Source: CBDUWP01 sp965370955 (GTDB lineage Bacteria > Planctomycetota > Phycisphaerae > Sedimentisphaerales > Anaerobacaceae). Taken from it: DNA of 16,308 bases. Positions 1 through 8,355 of this stretch are shown piece by piece (the first letter of the stretch is position 1; each line of letters begins with the position of its first letter). A program made the position numbers and the translations under genes. The notes beneath the pieces were generated by a model. The model did no database searches and was not told the origin of the DNA. It saw only the letters and a program-made list of their open reading frames with translations. The stretch covers positions 1 to 16,308 of the forward strand of contig CBDUWP010000029.1 of the NCBI GenBank assembly GCA_965370955.1, in the 5' to 3' direction.

Positions 1-800
1 TCGCAAATAAAGAGCCGCTGGTTGTGGCAGGAAAACTGCTAACCGAAACGGCGGAAAAAAACGGAGCTAAAATCTTGCCGATCGATAGCGAACATTCAGC
101 TATATTTCAGGCTATGCAGGCGGCGAAAAAAAATGAAGTCGAAAAAATAATACTAACAGCATCAGGCGGGCCGTTTAAAGGTTGTACTCGCAAACAATTA
201 AATCAGGTGACTGTCGAGCAAGCGCTCAATCATCCGACGTGGCAGATGGGCAAAAAAATCACAATAGATTCAGCGACCATGATGAATAAAGCTCTCGAAA
301 TTATCGAGGCGAAATGGCTGTTCGATGTGCCGGCTGAAAATATCGAAGTGCTGGTGCATCCGCAATCTGTTATACACTCAATGGTCGAATTTGTTGATGG
401 CTCCATCATTGCACAACTTAGTTCAACTGATATGAAGCTGCCAATACAATATGCCTTGACATATCCAAAACGCATTAGAGGTGTGGCAGAAAAGCTCGAT
501 CTTGATACATTGACAAATCTGACGTTTCAAAAGCCAGACCTTGAGGTATTCAAATTGCTGAAAATGGGATTTGAAGTCGCTAAAACAAATGATACCACAG
601 CGGCTGTCTTCAATGCAGCGAACGAAGCGGCTGTGGCGAAATTCTTAAATGGCGAGATTGGATTTACTAATATCGCCGATCTCGTGGAAGAATGTCTCTA
701 TAAACATGAACCAGTCGATTGTCCGAAAATAGAAGAACTGCTGGAGGCTGATCGATGGGCGAGAGAACAAATCAAAAATCCCACGAAAGCCGCAACATAA
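1..800 (+). CDS. dxr: 1-deoxy-D-xylulose 5-phosphate reductoisomerase (5'-truncated)
   Basis: This enzyme converts 1-deoxy-D-xylulose 5-phosphate to 2-C-methyl-D-erythritol 4-phosphate with NADPH, the committed step of the cytoplasmic MEP isoprenoid pathway. The reading frame is open from base 3, beginning ANKEPLVVAGKLL, so the gene starts before the window and about one third (the NADPH-binding domain) is missing. Visible motifs are DSEH (metal ligands, D150/E152 in E. coli), SGGPF (substrate serine, S186), HPTW (H209) and DSATMMNKALE (N227, K228, E231). The C-terminal helical domain ends in the usual EADRWAREQ stretch. The stop at 798-800 is followed 20 bases later by the site-2 protease start, a dxr-rseP adjacency common in bacteria. 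All catalytic residues in the visible part are kept, so it is probably functional. A GTG at 24-26 is internal, not the start. Confidence 0.97.
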   Translation, partial: ANKEPLVVAGKLLTETAEKNGAKILPIDSEHSAIFQAMQAAKKNEVEKIILTASGGPFKGCTRKQLNQVTVEQALNHPTWQMGKKITIDSATMMNKALEIIEAKWLFDVPAENIEVLVHPQSVIHSMVEFVDGSIIAQLSSTDMKLPIQYALTYPKRIRGVAEKLDLDTLTNLTFQKPDLEVFKLLKMGFEVAKTNDTTAAVFNAANEAAVAKFLNGEIGFTNIADLVEECLYKHEPVDCPKIEELLEADRWAREQIKNPTKAAT

Positions 801-820
801 AAAAATAAATGGAGTGATCT

Positions 821-2923
821 ATGGCATCTAACAAGGACGAAATGGCAAAAAATAAAGCACTGATCGCAGGGCGAGTGATAATTCTGGCTCTGGGAATCAT
901 GGCAATCGTCGGAGTCTTTTTGACCTATCCCGATACGAGTTGGCGAATTGTCTTGGCAATGTTCGGCTTTAGCGCGATCGTATTCGTGCATGAATGCGGG
1001 CACTTCTTCGTAGCAAAAGCTGTCGATATCAAAGTGGAAAATTTTACCATATTTTTGCCGCCTGTACTAATCGGAATAAGAAGAACCGAAAAAGGGTTCA
1101 AGGTGAGAATCCTGCCGACATTTTTCCCAAAATCAAACGATCCAGATGATGACGGAATGCTTAGCTTCACTTTCGGGCCAAAAGGCAAGGCCGGCGATAC
1201 CGAATATCGGCTAGGAATGATTCCTGTTGCTGGATATGTAAAAATGCTCGGCCAAGCGGATGCAGGAGCTGATACGAAGTCCGATGATCCAAGAGCCTAT
1301 CCAAATAAAAAAATCTCGGCTCGCATGGCAGTCGTAGCAGCTGGCGTTGTCTGTAACGTCATCGCGGCTATCGTGTTATTGGTCGCTGTGTACATGATCG
1401 GGATCAACCAAACGCCCCCAGTCATAGGGGAAATAGCAGCAGGGTCGCCGGCGGAAAAGGCAGGAATAATCGCGGGCGATGAAATTATCGAAATCGATGG
1501 CAGAACAAAAGACCTTATCTATTACGATGTGGTTATGGCGGCGGCTCTGTCTAAAAATGGGCAGCCGGTCGCAATGAAAATCAAACATGCCGATGGCAAT
1601 GTCGAAAAATATAATCTTGTCGCTGAAAAAATTAAAAGTATGCCGATGTCTGTTAGGCTCTTTGGCTTTATGCCTGCGGCGAGCTTGGAAGTAGGGCAAC
1701 TAGAGCCCAAAGCAAGCAAAGGACTATTAGACAAAACAGGTTTGATGGCTGGCGATGTTGTTACGGCGGTTAATGGCAAGCTGGTTAAAAATCACTGGCA
1801 ACTAAATGAATTGCTCGAAAAAACCTATGATAAATATGCGATATTGACAGTCGAGAGAACCGGCGAAGCAGGCGAAATTACTGCCGTAGAAACAAAAGTG
1901 CCAGTGGTGTGGTTGTTCGCAAATGGACAAAATCCAGACGATGTAAATAATCTGTCGCATGTGTGTTCTATGGTGCCGATGCTGAAAGTACTCGCAACTG
2001 TTAAAAACATTGAACTGAAAGAAGGCGATATTATCGCAGCAGTAGCAGATGTCGAATATCCAACCTATACGCAATTGCGGAAAATTACCAAAGAGCATGA
2101 AAATAAAAAAATGGTAATCAAAGTGCTTCGCAGTAACGATGGCTACGACCAAAAAATTACTGTCGAAGTTCAGCCAAAAGCGTCAGGCGGATCGGCTAGA
2201 GTGACAATTGGTATCGCTGTGGGGCTGGCGGCTGAAAAAGCTGTCGTTGCTGATACTATTAAAACTAATGATTATCAAGCTAAGTTAGATATCCCAAAGG
2301 GAGCGGTTATCTTGGCTGTTGACGATGTGGAAATTGATAGTTTTTATGACATGGCAAGATTGATAAAAAAAGCTGACGGCAAACCGGTTAAAATAAAATA
2401 TAGGCATAACGAAAAAGTTGTCACCGAACAAATAAAAGCAAATAGCCAAAACGCAATAGTGATATCGGCGGCGATTACGGAAACGATTGGCTTTGTTAGA
2501 TTGCAGAGAGTTTACAAAGCGACTGGTATCATCGATGCACTCGACAAAAGTGTTACAAGAAGTTTTTTGCTTATCACGAAAACATACGTAACGCTGAAAG
2601 GACTCGTAACAAGAGATGTTAGCCCAAAAGCTATGGGCGGGCCAATTGCTGTGGCGAAAATGACCTATATGGCGGCGGAGCAGTCGCCTGTGATGCTGCT
2701 GTATTTTTTGGCTTTTATAAGCGTCAATCTGGCTGTGATTAATTTTCTGCCGCTACCTATTGTGGATGGCGGAGTTTTTGTTATGCTGATTATCGAAAAA
2801 ATTAAAGGTTCGCCAATCAACGAAAGAGTACAAGAAATTATTACCTATGCAGGGCTGATTTTGCTCGGTGTGGTCTTTTTATATCTGACTGGTAACGATG
2901 TGATGAATCTGTTCAAATGGTAA
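821..2923 (+). CDS. rseP: RseP/RasP-like site-2 intramembrane zinc metalloprotease with several PDZ domains
   Basis: The protein is a membrane-embedded zinc protease that would cut transmembrane substrates such as anti-sigma factors. Residues 57-61 are HECGH, the zinc and catalytic motif in a membrane segment. Residues 641-651 (NFLPLPIVDGG) hold the third ligand, D649, and GVVCNVIAA near 176-184 matches the conserved turn of the next helix. At 700 residues it is much longer than E. coli RseP (about 450). One hydrophobic segment (17-35) precedes the catalytic helix. Four PDZ-like units can be traced at about 198-265, 287-355, 375-450 and 460-540; the first is clear (GSPAEKAGIIAGDEI), the third and fourth are degenerate. 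GGAGTGA at 811-817 gives a good ribosome site for the ATG at 821. It is probably cotranscribed with dxr. The family call is secure; the substrate is unknown. Confidence 0.95.
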   Translation: MASNKDEMAKNKALIAGRVIILALGIMAIVGVFLTYPDTSWRIVLAMFGFSAIVFVHECGHFFVAKAVDIKVENFTIFLPPVLIGIRRTEKGFKVRILPTFFPKSNDPDDDGMLSFTFGPKGKAGDTEYRLGMIPVAGYVKMLGQADAGADTKSDDPRAYPNKKISARMAVVAAGVVCNVIAAIVLLVAVYMIGINQTPPVIGEIAAGSPAEKAGIIAGDEIIEIDGRTKDLIYYDVVMAAALSKNGQPVAMKIKHADGNVEKYNLVAEKIKSMPMSVRLFGFMPAASLEVGQLEPKASKGLLDKTGLMAGDVVTAVNGKLVKNHWQLNELLEKTYDKYAILTVERTGEAGEITAVETKVPVVWLFANGQNPDDVNNLSHVCSMVPMLKVLATVKNIELKEGDIIAAVADVEYPTYTQLRKITKEHENKKMVIKVLRSNDGYDQKITVEVQPKASGGSARVTIGIAVGLAAEKAVVADTIKTNDYQAKLDIPKGAVILAVDDVEIDSFYDMARLIKKADGKPVKIKYRHNEKVVTEQIKANSQNAIVISAAITETIGFVRLQRVYKATGIIDALDKSVTRSFLLITKTYVTLKGLVTRDVSPKAMGGPIAVAKMTYMAAEQSPVMLLYFLAFISVNLAVINFLPLPIVDGGVFVMLIIEKIKGSPINERVQEIITYAGLILLGVVFLYLTGNDVMNLFKW

Positions 2924-2983
2924 AAAACAATTGTGAACGATATTCTAACTAATAATTATTAAACTTAATTTGACGAAAAAAAT

Positions 2984-4414
2984 ATGGATAGAACCAAAAT
3001 CAAGGAAAGATTGAGGCAGGCATCCCGAAACAAAACGGGTAAAAATATCTATGAAATTGTTAATTCCAAAAAAACAAAAATTGCCAACTGTCAAAATTAT
3101 CACAGTGATGTTTTTAGCGAATTGATGCAGGCAGACAGCGAGGTTTTTGGGCTAATTGACGATGAATATCAAAAACAAAAAAACACTCTGCAACTCATAG
3201 CTGCGTCAAATGTTTGCTCAAAACCTGTCTTGGCTGCGCTGGGATCGGTGATGCAAAATAGAACGGTGGAAGGTTTTGCTAATAATAGAAGTCACGGCGG
3301 AGCACAAATCGCTGACAAAATTGAAAATCTGGCAATAGAAAGAGTTAAGCAAATCTTCGGTGCGAAATATGCTAACGTGCAACCCCATTCAGGAAGCCAA
3401 GCGAACCATATTGTCCTGAACGCGGTACTGGAAAAAAATGACAAAATAATGAGCCTAGATTGCGCTTGCGGCGGACATATGTCGCATGGGCATGACCTGT
3501 CGCTGGTTAGCAAACTCTTTGATGTTGTGCATTATAAAGTGAATCACCAGAGCTATTTGCTAGACTATGATAAAATTGAAAAAAAAGCTGTCGAGTATAA
3601 GCCCAAACTTATCATTGCAGGGGCGAGCGTTTATCCGAGATTTTTGGATTTTAAACGGTTTAGAAAAATTGCCGACAAGGTCGGAGCGTTTTTGTTGGCA
3701 GATATATCGCATATCTTCGCCTATGTCGCTACTGGTTTACATCCGAGTCCAATCGACCATGCACACTTTGTCACCACTAGCTGCTACAAAGCCGGCGGAC
3801 CGCGAGGAGGAACTATTCTTGTTGGTAAAGATGCGGCTGTTCGGCAAGTGACAGTCGGCGGAAAAACCAGATCTATCGCCGAACATATTCAATGCAGCAC
3901 ATTTCCCGGAGTGCAGGGGACGCCGTGTTTTAATAATATCGCGGCAAAAGCTGTGTTCTTCAAAGAGGTCTTGTCAAAAGAATATAAAAGGCGTCAGCAA
4001 TTGGTGTTGGAAAATGTGACAGTATTGGCAGAGAAAATGATCCAATCCGGTTATGATGTTCTGACAGGCGGAACGGATAATCATATGCTACTGATCGATG
4101 TGAAAAGTGTTTCGCCAAAAATAACCGGAAAGATTACTCAAAGGCTTTTGGCTGATTGCAATATAACGGTCGATATATTTGAATTGCCGGTAGGAACAGA
4201 TGGTCAAAGCGGACAGGCTATCAGGCTAGGGACATCGATCGTGTCTGCTAGGAAAATGGGCGAAAAGCAAATGAATGAAATTGCGGAAATTGTCGCGAAA
4301 ATTTTTGGGAATATTATGCTCGATAACAATGGTGATTATTATGTTGAACCAGCAGTTAAACACCAAGCGAAAATGAAAGTTCAAAAATTGTGTGACGAAT
4401 TTATAATTGCGTGA
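2984..4414 (+). CDS. Serine hydroxymethyltransferase-fold PLP enzyme with altered substrate pocket
   Basis: The fold and PLP site are those of SHMT: NVQPHSGSQAN at 131-141, GGHMSHG at 163-169, KPKLIIAGASVYPR at 206-219, D240 and H243 (D200/H203 in E. coli), the Schiff-base lysine K269 followed by GGPRGG, and R414 in AIRLGT (R363, substrate carboxylate). Several positions used by true SHMTs differ. IASEN is IAASN (S35 to A75), Y55 is T94, Y65 is H104 in RSHGG, and the His before the PLP lysine is Tyr, with the loop after it one residue shorter. E96 (E57) is kept. About 40 extra residues precede the SHMT core and about 30 follow it. No clear Shine-Dalgarno is seen before the ATG; the leader is A-rich. 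The next gene is a sugar aminotransferase, so a role in making an unusual sugar or amino-acid substituent is plausible, but this is inference. It may not use tetrahydrofolate. Confidence 0.85.
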   Translation: MDRTKIKERLRQASRNKTGKNIYEIVNSKKTKIANCQNYHSDVFSELMQADSEVFGLIDDEYQKQKNTLQLIAASNVCSKPVLAALGSVMQNRTVEGFANNRSHGGAQIADKIENLAIERVKQIFGAKYANVQPHSGSQANHIVLNAVLEKNDKIMSLDCACGGHMSHGHDLSLVSKLFDVVHYKVNHQSYLLDYDKIEKKAVEYKPKLIIAGASVYPRFLDFKRFRKIADKVGAFLLADISHIFAYVATGLHPSPIDHAHFVTTSCYKAGGPRGGTILVGKDAAVRQVTVGGKTRSIAEHIQCSTFPGVQGTPCFNNIAAKAVFFKEVLSKEYKRRQQLVLENVTVLAEKMIQSGYDVLTGGTDNHMLLIDVKSVSPKITGKITQRLLADCNITVDIFELPVGTDGQSGQAIRLGTSIVSARKMGEKQMNEIAEIVAKIFGNIMLDNNGDYYVEPAVKHQAKMKVQKLCDEFIIA

Positions 4415-4416
4415 CA

Positions 4417-4466
4417 TTGATATTAAAAAAATGTATGTTTAATAAAAATTTTTGTAAACGTTTATG
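4417..4466 (+). promoter_or_regulatory. Possible promoter and palindromic operator before the aminotransferase gene
   Basis: TTGATA at 4417-4422 resembles a -35 box (5 of 6). A weak -10, TAATAA, lies 17 bases downstream at 4440-4445. Just after it, TAAACGTTTA at 4455-4464 is a perfect 10-base palindrome, and the wider TGTAAACGTTTATG (4453-4466) resembles LacI/CcpA-family operators. The whole 70-base gap is AT-rich, so chance matches are likely. A palindrome placed between promoter and ribosome site would suit repression. Confidence 0.3.
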
Positions 4467-4470
4467 TTTT

Positions 4471-4476
4471 GGAGAG
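4471..4476 (+). promoter_or_regulatory. Ribosome binding site GGAGAG that fixes the aminotransferase start
   Basis: GGAGAG lies 8 bases before the ATG at 4485. An in-frame ATG at 4464 lies upstream of this site and would add the residues MFWRVFE, which do not belong to the family. DegT proteins usually begin near xVPLLDLKAQY, which matches the start at 4485. Confidence 0.75.
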
Positions 4477-4484
4477 TTTTTGAA

Positions 4485-5585
4485 ATGCAAGTTCCTCTGC
4501 TAGATTTGAAAGCGCAGTATGCAACAATAGAAAAAGAAATCATGGCTTCTGTTAGTGATGTGTTAAAATCGCAAAGGTGTATCGGCGGGCCTAAGGTCGA
4601 GCAATTGGAAAATGAAATTGCCGAAATTAGCGATTGTAAATACGGGGTCGGAACCTCCAGCGGAACAGATGCTATATTGGCGGCTCTGATGGCGATGGAT
4701 ATCGGAGCAGGCGACGAGGTCATTACGACAACGTTTACATTTTTTGCTACAGCAGGCTGTATCGCTAGAACCGGAGCAAGCCCTGTGTTTGTTGATATCG
4801 ATCCCAAAACTTATAATATTGATCCGGCCTTGATCGAAAAGGCTGTCACTGAAAAAACTAAGGCGATCTTGCCAGTGCATCTGTTCGGACAAATGGCGGA
4901 TATGGATGCTGTGATGGCTATCGCAAAAAAACATAATCTGGCTGTTATTGAGGATGCGGCGCAATCTATTACCAGTGTCTATAAAGGCAAAAAGGCTGGA
5001 AGTATTGGAAATGCTGGCTGTTTCAGCTTCTTTCCGAGCAAAAATCTCGGCGGTATCGGTGATGGCGGCATGATAGTGACAAACGATAAAGATCTCTACG
5101 AAAAACTAATCGTGACAAGAGATCATGGTCAAGATCCAAGATATTATTATAAATTTGTCGGAGGTAATTTCAGGCTTGACCCAATCCAAGCGGCGGCTCT
5201 GTCTGTGAAATTGCCGCACCTACAAAAATGGTCGCAGGCGAGAAGAGATAATGCGGCTTTTTATGATGAAAAATTCAAAAATGCCGACATGAAAACGCCA
5301 TATATAAGCGAAGATTGTGTGAGCATCTATAATCAGTATACAATTTGTGTCGAAAATCGCGACGAGCTCTTAAAGCATTTGCAAAAAAATGATATTGGAT
5401 GTGCGGTGTATTATCCGTTGTCGCTGCATTTGCAAAAATGTTTTGCTGAGCTTGGGTTTAAAAAGGGCGATTTTCCGGTTAGTGAAAAGCTGACGGAAAA
5501 TATTATGGCTTTGCCTGTGTATCCTGAGCTTACAAAGGAAATGACGCAGTATGTTGCTGAGAAGGTTTTGGAGTTTGTTGGTTGA
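4485..5585 (+). CDS. DegT/DnrJ/EryC1/StrS-family nucleotide-sugar aminotransferase (WbpE/FdtB-like)
   Basis: This is a PLP-dependent enzyme of about 366 residues that moves an amino group, usually from glutamate, onto a keto group of a nucleotide-linked sugar in the cytoplasm. Visible family features are PLLDLKAQY at the N-terminus, GTSSGTDAI (56-64, PLP phosphate contact), TTTFTFFATAG (81-91), IEDAAQ (D157 and Q160 near the PLP ring), SFFPSKNLGGIGDGG with the Schiff-base lysine K186, and GGNFRLDPIQAA (226-237). The FFPSKNLG and GNFRLD pattern is like the 3-amino sugar enzymes WbpE and FdtB, so a 3-keto sugar substrate is the best guess; the exact sugar cannot be read from sequence. No ketosugar-forming dehydrogenase lies in the window, so that step must be encoded elsewhere. 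The next gene starts 35 bases downstream, consistent with one transcript. Confidence 0.93.
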   Translation: MQVPLLDLKAQYATIEKEIMASVSDVLKSQRCIGGPKVEQLENEIAEISDCKYGVGTSSGTDAILAALMAMDIGAGDEVITTTFTFFATAGCIARTGASPVFVDIDPKTYNIDPALIEKAVTEKTKAILPVHLFGQMADMDAVMAIAKKHNLAVIEDAAQSITSVYKGKKAGSIGNAGCFSFFPSKNLGGIGDGGMIVTNDKDLYEKLIVTRDHGQDPRYYYKFVGGNFRLDPIQAAALSVKLPHLQKWSQARRDNAAFYDEKFKNADMKTPYISEDCVSIYNQYTICVENRDELLKHLQKNDIGCAVYYPLSLHLQKCFAELGFKKGDFPVSEKLTENIMALPVYPELTKEMTQYVAEKVLEFVG

Positions 5586-5620
5586 AATTAAATCATCGAT
5601 TTTATTGGTAGGTAGTGACA

Positions 5621-6484
5621 ATGGAAAATAAAGTGACGATTGTTATGCCGGCATTTAACGAATCGCAGGCGATAGGGATATGTCTCGATGGGCTTATGCC
5701 GCTGGCGGAACAAAACGGCTGGCAAGTACTAGTGATCAATGACGGCTCGACCGATGATACGGGGAAAATCGCAACGGAAAAAGGGGCTGTCGTCATCAAT
5801 CATTGGGTTAATTCCGGTTATGGAGCTAGCTTGAAAACCGGCATCAAAGCAGCTGATGGCGATATTGTGGTCATTATGGATGCAGACGGACAGCATAATA
5901 AAGATGATATCGCGAGGTTGTTGGAACATATTGATGATTATGATATGGTCGTTGGAAAAAGAACAAAAGCTAGTCACAAAAGCTGGCTGAGAAAGCCGGG
6001 AAAATGGATATTGATGAAGGTGGCAAATTTATTGTGCAGAACAAAAATCCCAGATCTAAATTCCGGTTTAAGAGCCTATCGAAAAGATTTACTCCTAAAG
6101 CTAATCCATCTTATGCCGGACGGATTTTCATTTTCGACAACGTCAACTGTTGCATACAATAGCATGAAGTTCAGAGTGAAATACATACCTATCACTGTCG
6201 CAAAAAGAATTGGAACCAGCTCGGTGAGACAGTTCAAGCATGGGTTCGAAACGCTACTGTTGATGCTTAGGCTGATTGTGCTTTTTAATCCGCTGAAAAT
6301 TTTCTTGCCTGTGTCACTGGCTTTCATAGCGACATCAATCGCCTATCAGTTTTTCATTATTTTTAGAGAAGGACTCCATGTCCATGGCGGGGCGGTAGTA
6401 TCGTTCGTCGCTGGAATGCAGATGTTTTTGTTCGGACTCATGATCGATCAAATATCGGCTATCAGGCGTGAGAAATATCTGTAG
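5621..6484 (+). CDS. GT2 family glycosyltransferase (dolichyl/polyprenyl-phosphate glycosyl transferase-like)
   Basis: This family moves a sugar from a nucleotide donor to a polyprenyl phosphate on the cytoplasmic side of the membrane. The GT-A domain is clear: VTIVMPAFNE at 5-14, NDGSTDDT at 40-47, NSGYGAS at 64-70, and the metal-binding DADGQH at 87-92, followed by DLNSGLRAY. Two hydrophobic segments at about 217-245 and 252-275 form a membrane tail seen in many bacterial DPM-like enzymes. I place the start at ATG 5621, with GGTAGG at 5607-5612 as ribosome site; a GTG at 5615 in the same frame would add two residues. It lies between an aminotransferase and a flippase-like gene, so loading of an amino sugar on undecaprenyl phosphate is a reasonable inference. 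The donor is unknown. Confidence 0.93.
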   Translation: MENKVTIVMPAFNESQAIGICLDGLMPLAEQNGWQVLVINDGSTDDTGKIATEKGAVVINHWVNSGYGASLKTGIKAADGDIVVIMDADGQHNKDDIARLLEHIDDYDMVVGKRTKASHKSWLRKPGKWILMKVANLLCRTKIPDLNSGLRAYRKDLLLKLIHLMPDGFSFSTTSTVAYNSMKFRVKYIPITVAKRIGTSSVRQFKHGFETLLLMLRLIVLFNPLKIFLPVSLAFIATSIAYQFFIIFREGLHVHGGAVVSFVAGMQMFLFGLMIDQISAIRREKYL

Positions 6485-6505
6485 GGAACTTCGGGGCGTT
6501 TTTGA

Positions 6506-6513
6506 AAAGGTGA
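6506..6513 (+). promoter_or_regulatory. Strong ribosome binding site AAAGGTGA supporting a TTG start
   Basis: AAAGGTGA ends 3 bases before TTG at 6517, with its AGG core about 6 bases away. The first in-frame ATG is far inside the second hydrophobic segment, so the TTG is the most sensible start. Confidence 0.6.
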
Positions 6514-6516
6514 GTT

Positions 6517-7455
6517 TTGCAAAAGCTGCTGAAAAATTTGATAACTGTTTTGGTGATAGCTTTTTTACTAGCTTATTTGTATAAACATTGGGGGTTGTTC
6601 AAAGAGCTGCTTAGGCTTAATTTTTTGCAAATTTGCGGGTTATATTTGTCGCTATTGGTCATCTCTGTCGGAAGCGCTTTGGTAGTTATGTCATTACTGA
6701 GTGCGATGAAAATCAAAACCAATTTCCTAGATATGGTGCTGCTTCAAAATGCTTCGGTTTTTCTAAATTATGCGCCAATGAAATTTGGAACTATTTTTAG
6801 AGCTGGTTATCTCAAGCGTCATTATCAGTTAGGTTACTGGCGATTTATGACGTTTTTCCTCTACATCACTTTCTTGATGACGGCGACAGCATCGGTTGTG
6901 GGATTGGTTGTGCTGGTTTTTGTGTACGGCTTAGCTGATCATCAAGGCAAGGTGCTGGCGTTGATATTTTTGGGAAATATTATTGTTTCAGCTAGTTTTA
7001 TGTTTGTTCCTTTGCCTGTGCCATCGGGGAAAAATAAACTAACAAAAGCTATCAAACATTTTTTAGAAAGCAGAAATCAAATATCAGAGGAAAAATCAGC
7101 TGTCACAGTATCAGCGATTATCTTGATGGGAAATTTCATTCTAACTGCGGCTAGGCTCTGGATTATTTACCATAGTATGGGCAAAAATATTCATCCCGGC
7201 GGCTATCTGGTTCTTGGGGCGATTGGATTTGTGATGTTGTTTATTTCGCTTACGCCGGGGGCTCTTGGGATTCGTGAATTTTCTCTCGGATTTGGGGCGG
7301 TAGTTCTTGGAGTGCCGCTTGAAATCGGAGTTATGGCGGCAATGATCGACAGAGCAATTACTCTTAGTTATGCGTTTGTCGCCGGAGGAGTTTGTGCGGG
7401 ATATCTCTGGAAAAAATCGCCAGATGATTTTGATTCTATTAAGAAAAAAACTTGA
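6517..7455 (+). CDS. LPG_synthase_TM (YbhN/AglD-like) integral membrane protein
   Basis: This is a polytopic inner-membrane protein of 312 residues with about eight hydrophobic segments. It has the hallmarks of the lysylphosphatidylglycerol synthase transmembrane family: YAPMKFGTIFRAGYLKRHY around residues 85-103, with conserved small and basic residues, and TPGALGIRE at 246-254 followed by a GVPLEIGVMAAMIDRAI segment. The catalytic aminoacyl-transfer domain of MprF is absent. Such stand-alone proteins often lie beside GT2 glycosyltransferases and are suspected of moving lipid-linked sugars or other lipids across the membrane; that role is inference here. It begins at TTG behind a strong ribosome site. 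The next possible start abuts its stop codon, so translation of the pair is probably coupled. Confidence 0.88.
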   Translation: MQKLLKNLITVLVIAFLLAYLYKHWGLFKELLRLNFLQICGLYLSLLVISVGSALVVMSLLSAMKIKTNFLDMVLLQNASVFLNYAPMKFGTIFRAGYLKRHYQLGYWRFMTFFLYITFLMTATASVVGLVVLVFVYGLADHQGKVLALIFLGNIIVSASFMFVPLPVPSGKNKLTKAIKHFLESRNQISEEKSAVTVSAIILMGNFILTAARLWIIYHSMGKNIHPGGYLVLGAIGFVMLFISLTPGALGIREFSLGFGAVVLGVPLEIGVMAAMIDRAITLSYAFVAGGVCAGYLWKKSPDDFDSIKKKT

Positions 7456-7470
7456 TTGGAAAATTTTAGC

Positions 7471-8355
7471 ATGAATGTTTTAGAACGAATGCCGCAATTA
7501 TGCTGCACTAAATGTCTGGGGAAATTGGCTTTGGCTGGTGGTGAATTGCTGTGTGAAAATTGTAACAGCAAATATCAAATCAAGGGCGAGATTCCCTATC
7601 TGATCACTGAAGATATGGCTGAGTTCGCAAAGGAAATCGCGGTGCAGGACAAAGTGGCCATCGAATATGAACAAAAAAGATATCAAGTGGCATACGCAAA
7701 GCAATATCACAATTGGTGGACTGACCAGATGCTGGCTAAAGTGAAAACAAACGGCAAAATATTGGATAATGGCTGCGGAGTCGGCTTACTGCATGAAAGA
7801 TTGGATTCTACGGAAATTGTTGGACTCGACCTATCCAGCGAAATGCTAAAAAGAGCAAAAACACATTATGATAAGCTGGTCTTGGCAAATAGCCAAAAGC
7901 TGCCGTTTAAAGATGAGTCGTTCGACCTCGTGTTTTGTCGAAGCATATTGCATCATCTACCAAAACCAGAACTGGCGGTCGAACAAATGAGCCGAGTGCT
8001 AAAGCCAAATGGCGAAATTGTACTCGTCGAAACTAATGCCTCTATCTTGTCAACATTGCCGAGAAAAATTGCCAATAAAGGTGAGCATTTTTCAGAGGAA
8101 CATCAAAATATGAGCAAAGCTAAAATGAAAGAATTGCTCGAGCCATATTTTGAAATTGATGAAATTTGTTATTTTGGATATATAGCTTATCCTACTTTAG
8201 GGTTTCCCGATCTCGTGGGCTTTTATAAATATGTTCCTCTAAAATCGCTGTTTACGCCTGTTCTGATGGCTATCGATAAAGTGCTTTCATTGATACCTCT
8301 TGTTCGCAGTCAAAGTTGGGCAATTCTCGTAAAGGCGACAGTTAAAAAAAACTAA
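7471..8355 (+). CDS. Zinc-ribbon plus class I SAM-dependent methyltransferase
   Basis: This is a cytoplasmic two-domain protein of about 294 residues. Residues 12-31 form a Trm112-like zinc ribbon with CxxC pairs (C12/C15 and C28/C31) followed by IKGEIPYLI. A type-11 methyltransferase domain follows: motif I ILDNGCGVG at 97-105, acidic GLDLS at 118-122, LPFKDESFDLVFCRSILHHL at about 144-163, and the post-motif RVLKPNGEIVLVE. The C-terminal 90 residues contain two hydrophobic patches and may touch the membrane. Zinc ribbon plus methyltransferase fusions are frequent in surface-glycan loci, so a sugar or lipid-linked intermediate is the likely substrate, but this is inference. I prefer ATG 7471 (GGA at 7458-7460) over TTG 7456, which abuts the previous stop. 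The stop overlaps that of the convergent gene. Confidence 0.9.
   Translation: MNVLERMPQLCCTKCLGKLALAGGELLCENCNSKYQIKGEIPYLITEDMAEFAKEIAVQDKVAIEYEQKRYQVAYAKQYHNWWTDQMLAKVKTNGKILDNGCGVGLLHERLDSTEIVGLDLSSEMLKRAKTHYDKLVLANSQKLPFKDESFDLVFCRSILHHLPKPELAVEQMSRVLKPNGEIVLVETNASILSTLPRKIANKGEHFSEEHQNMSKAKMKELLEPYFEIDEICYFGYIAYPTLGFPDLVGFYKYVPLKSLFTPVLMAIDKVLSLIPLVRSQSWAILVKATVKKN

Noticed and set aside
24..800. GTG at 24 as start of a short dxr
   Set aside because: The frame is open to the window edge and the upstream residues ANKEPLV match the conserved Dxr region, so the gene is truncated, not short.
4464..4484. ATG 4464 as start of the aminotransferase
   Set aside because: It lies upstream of the GGAGAG ribosome site and adds residues that the family does not have.
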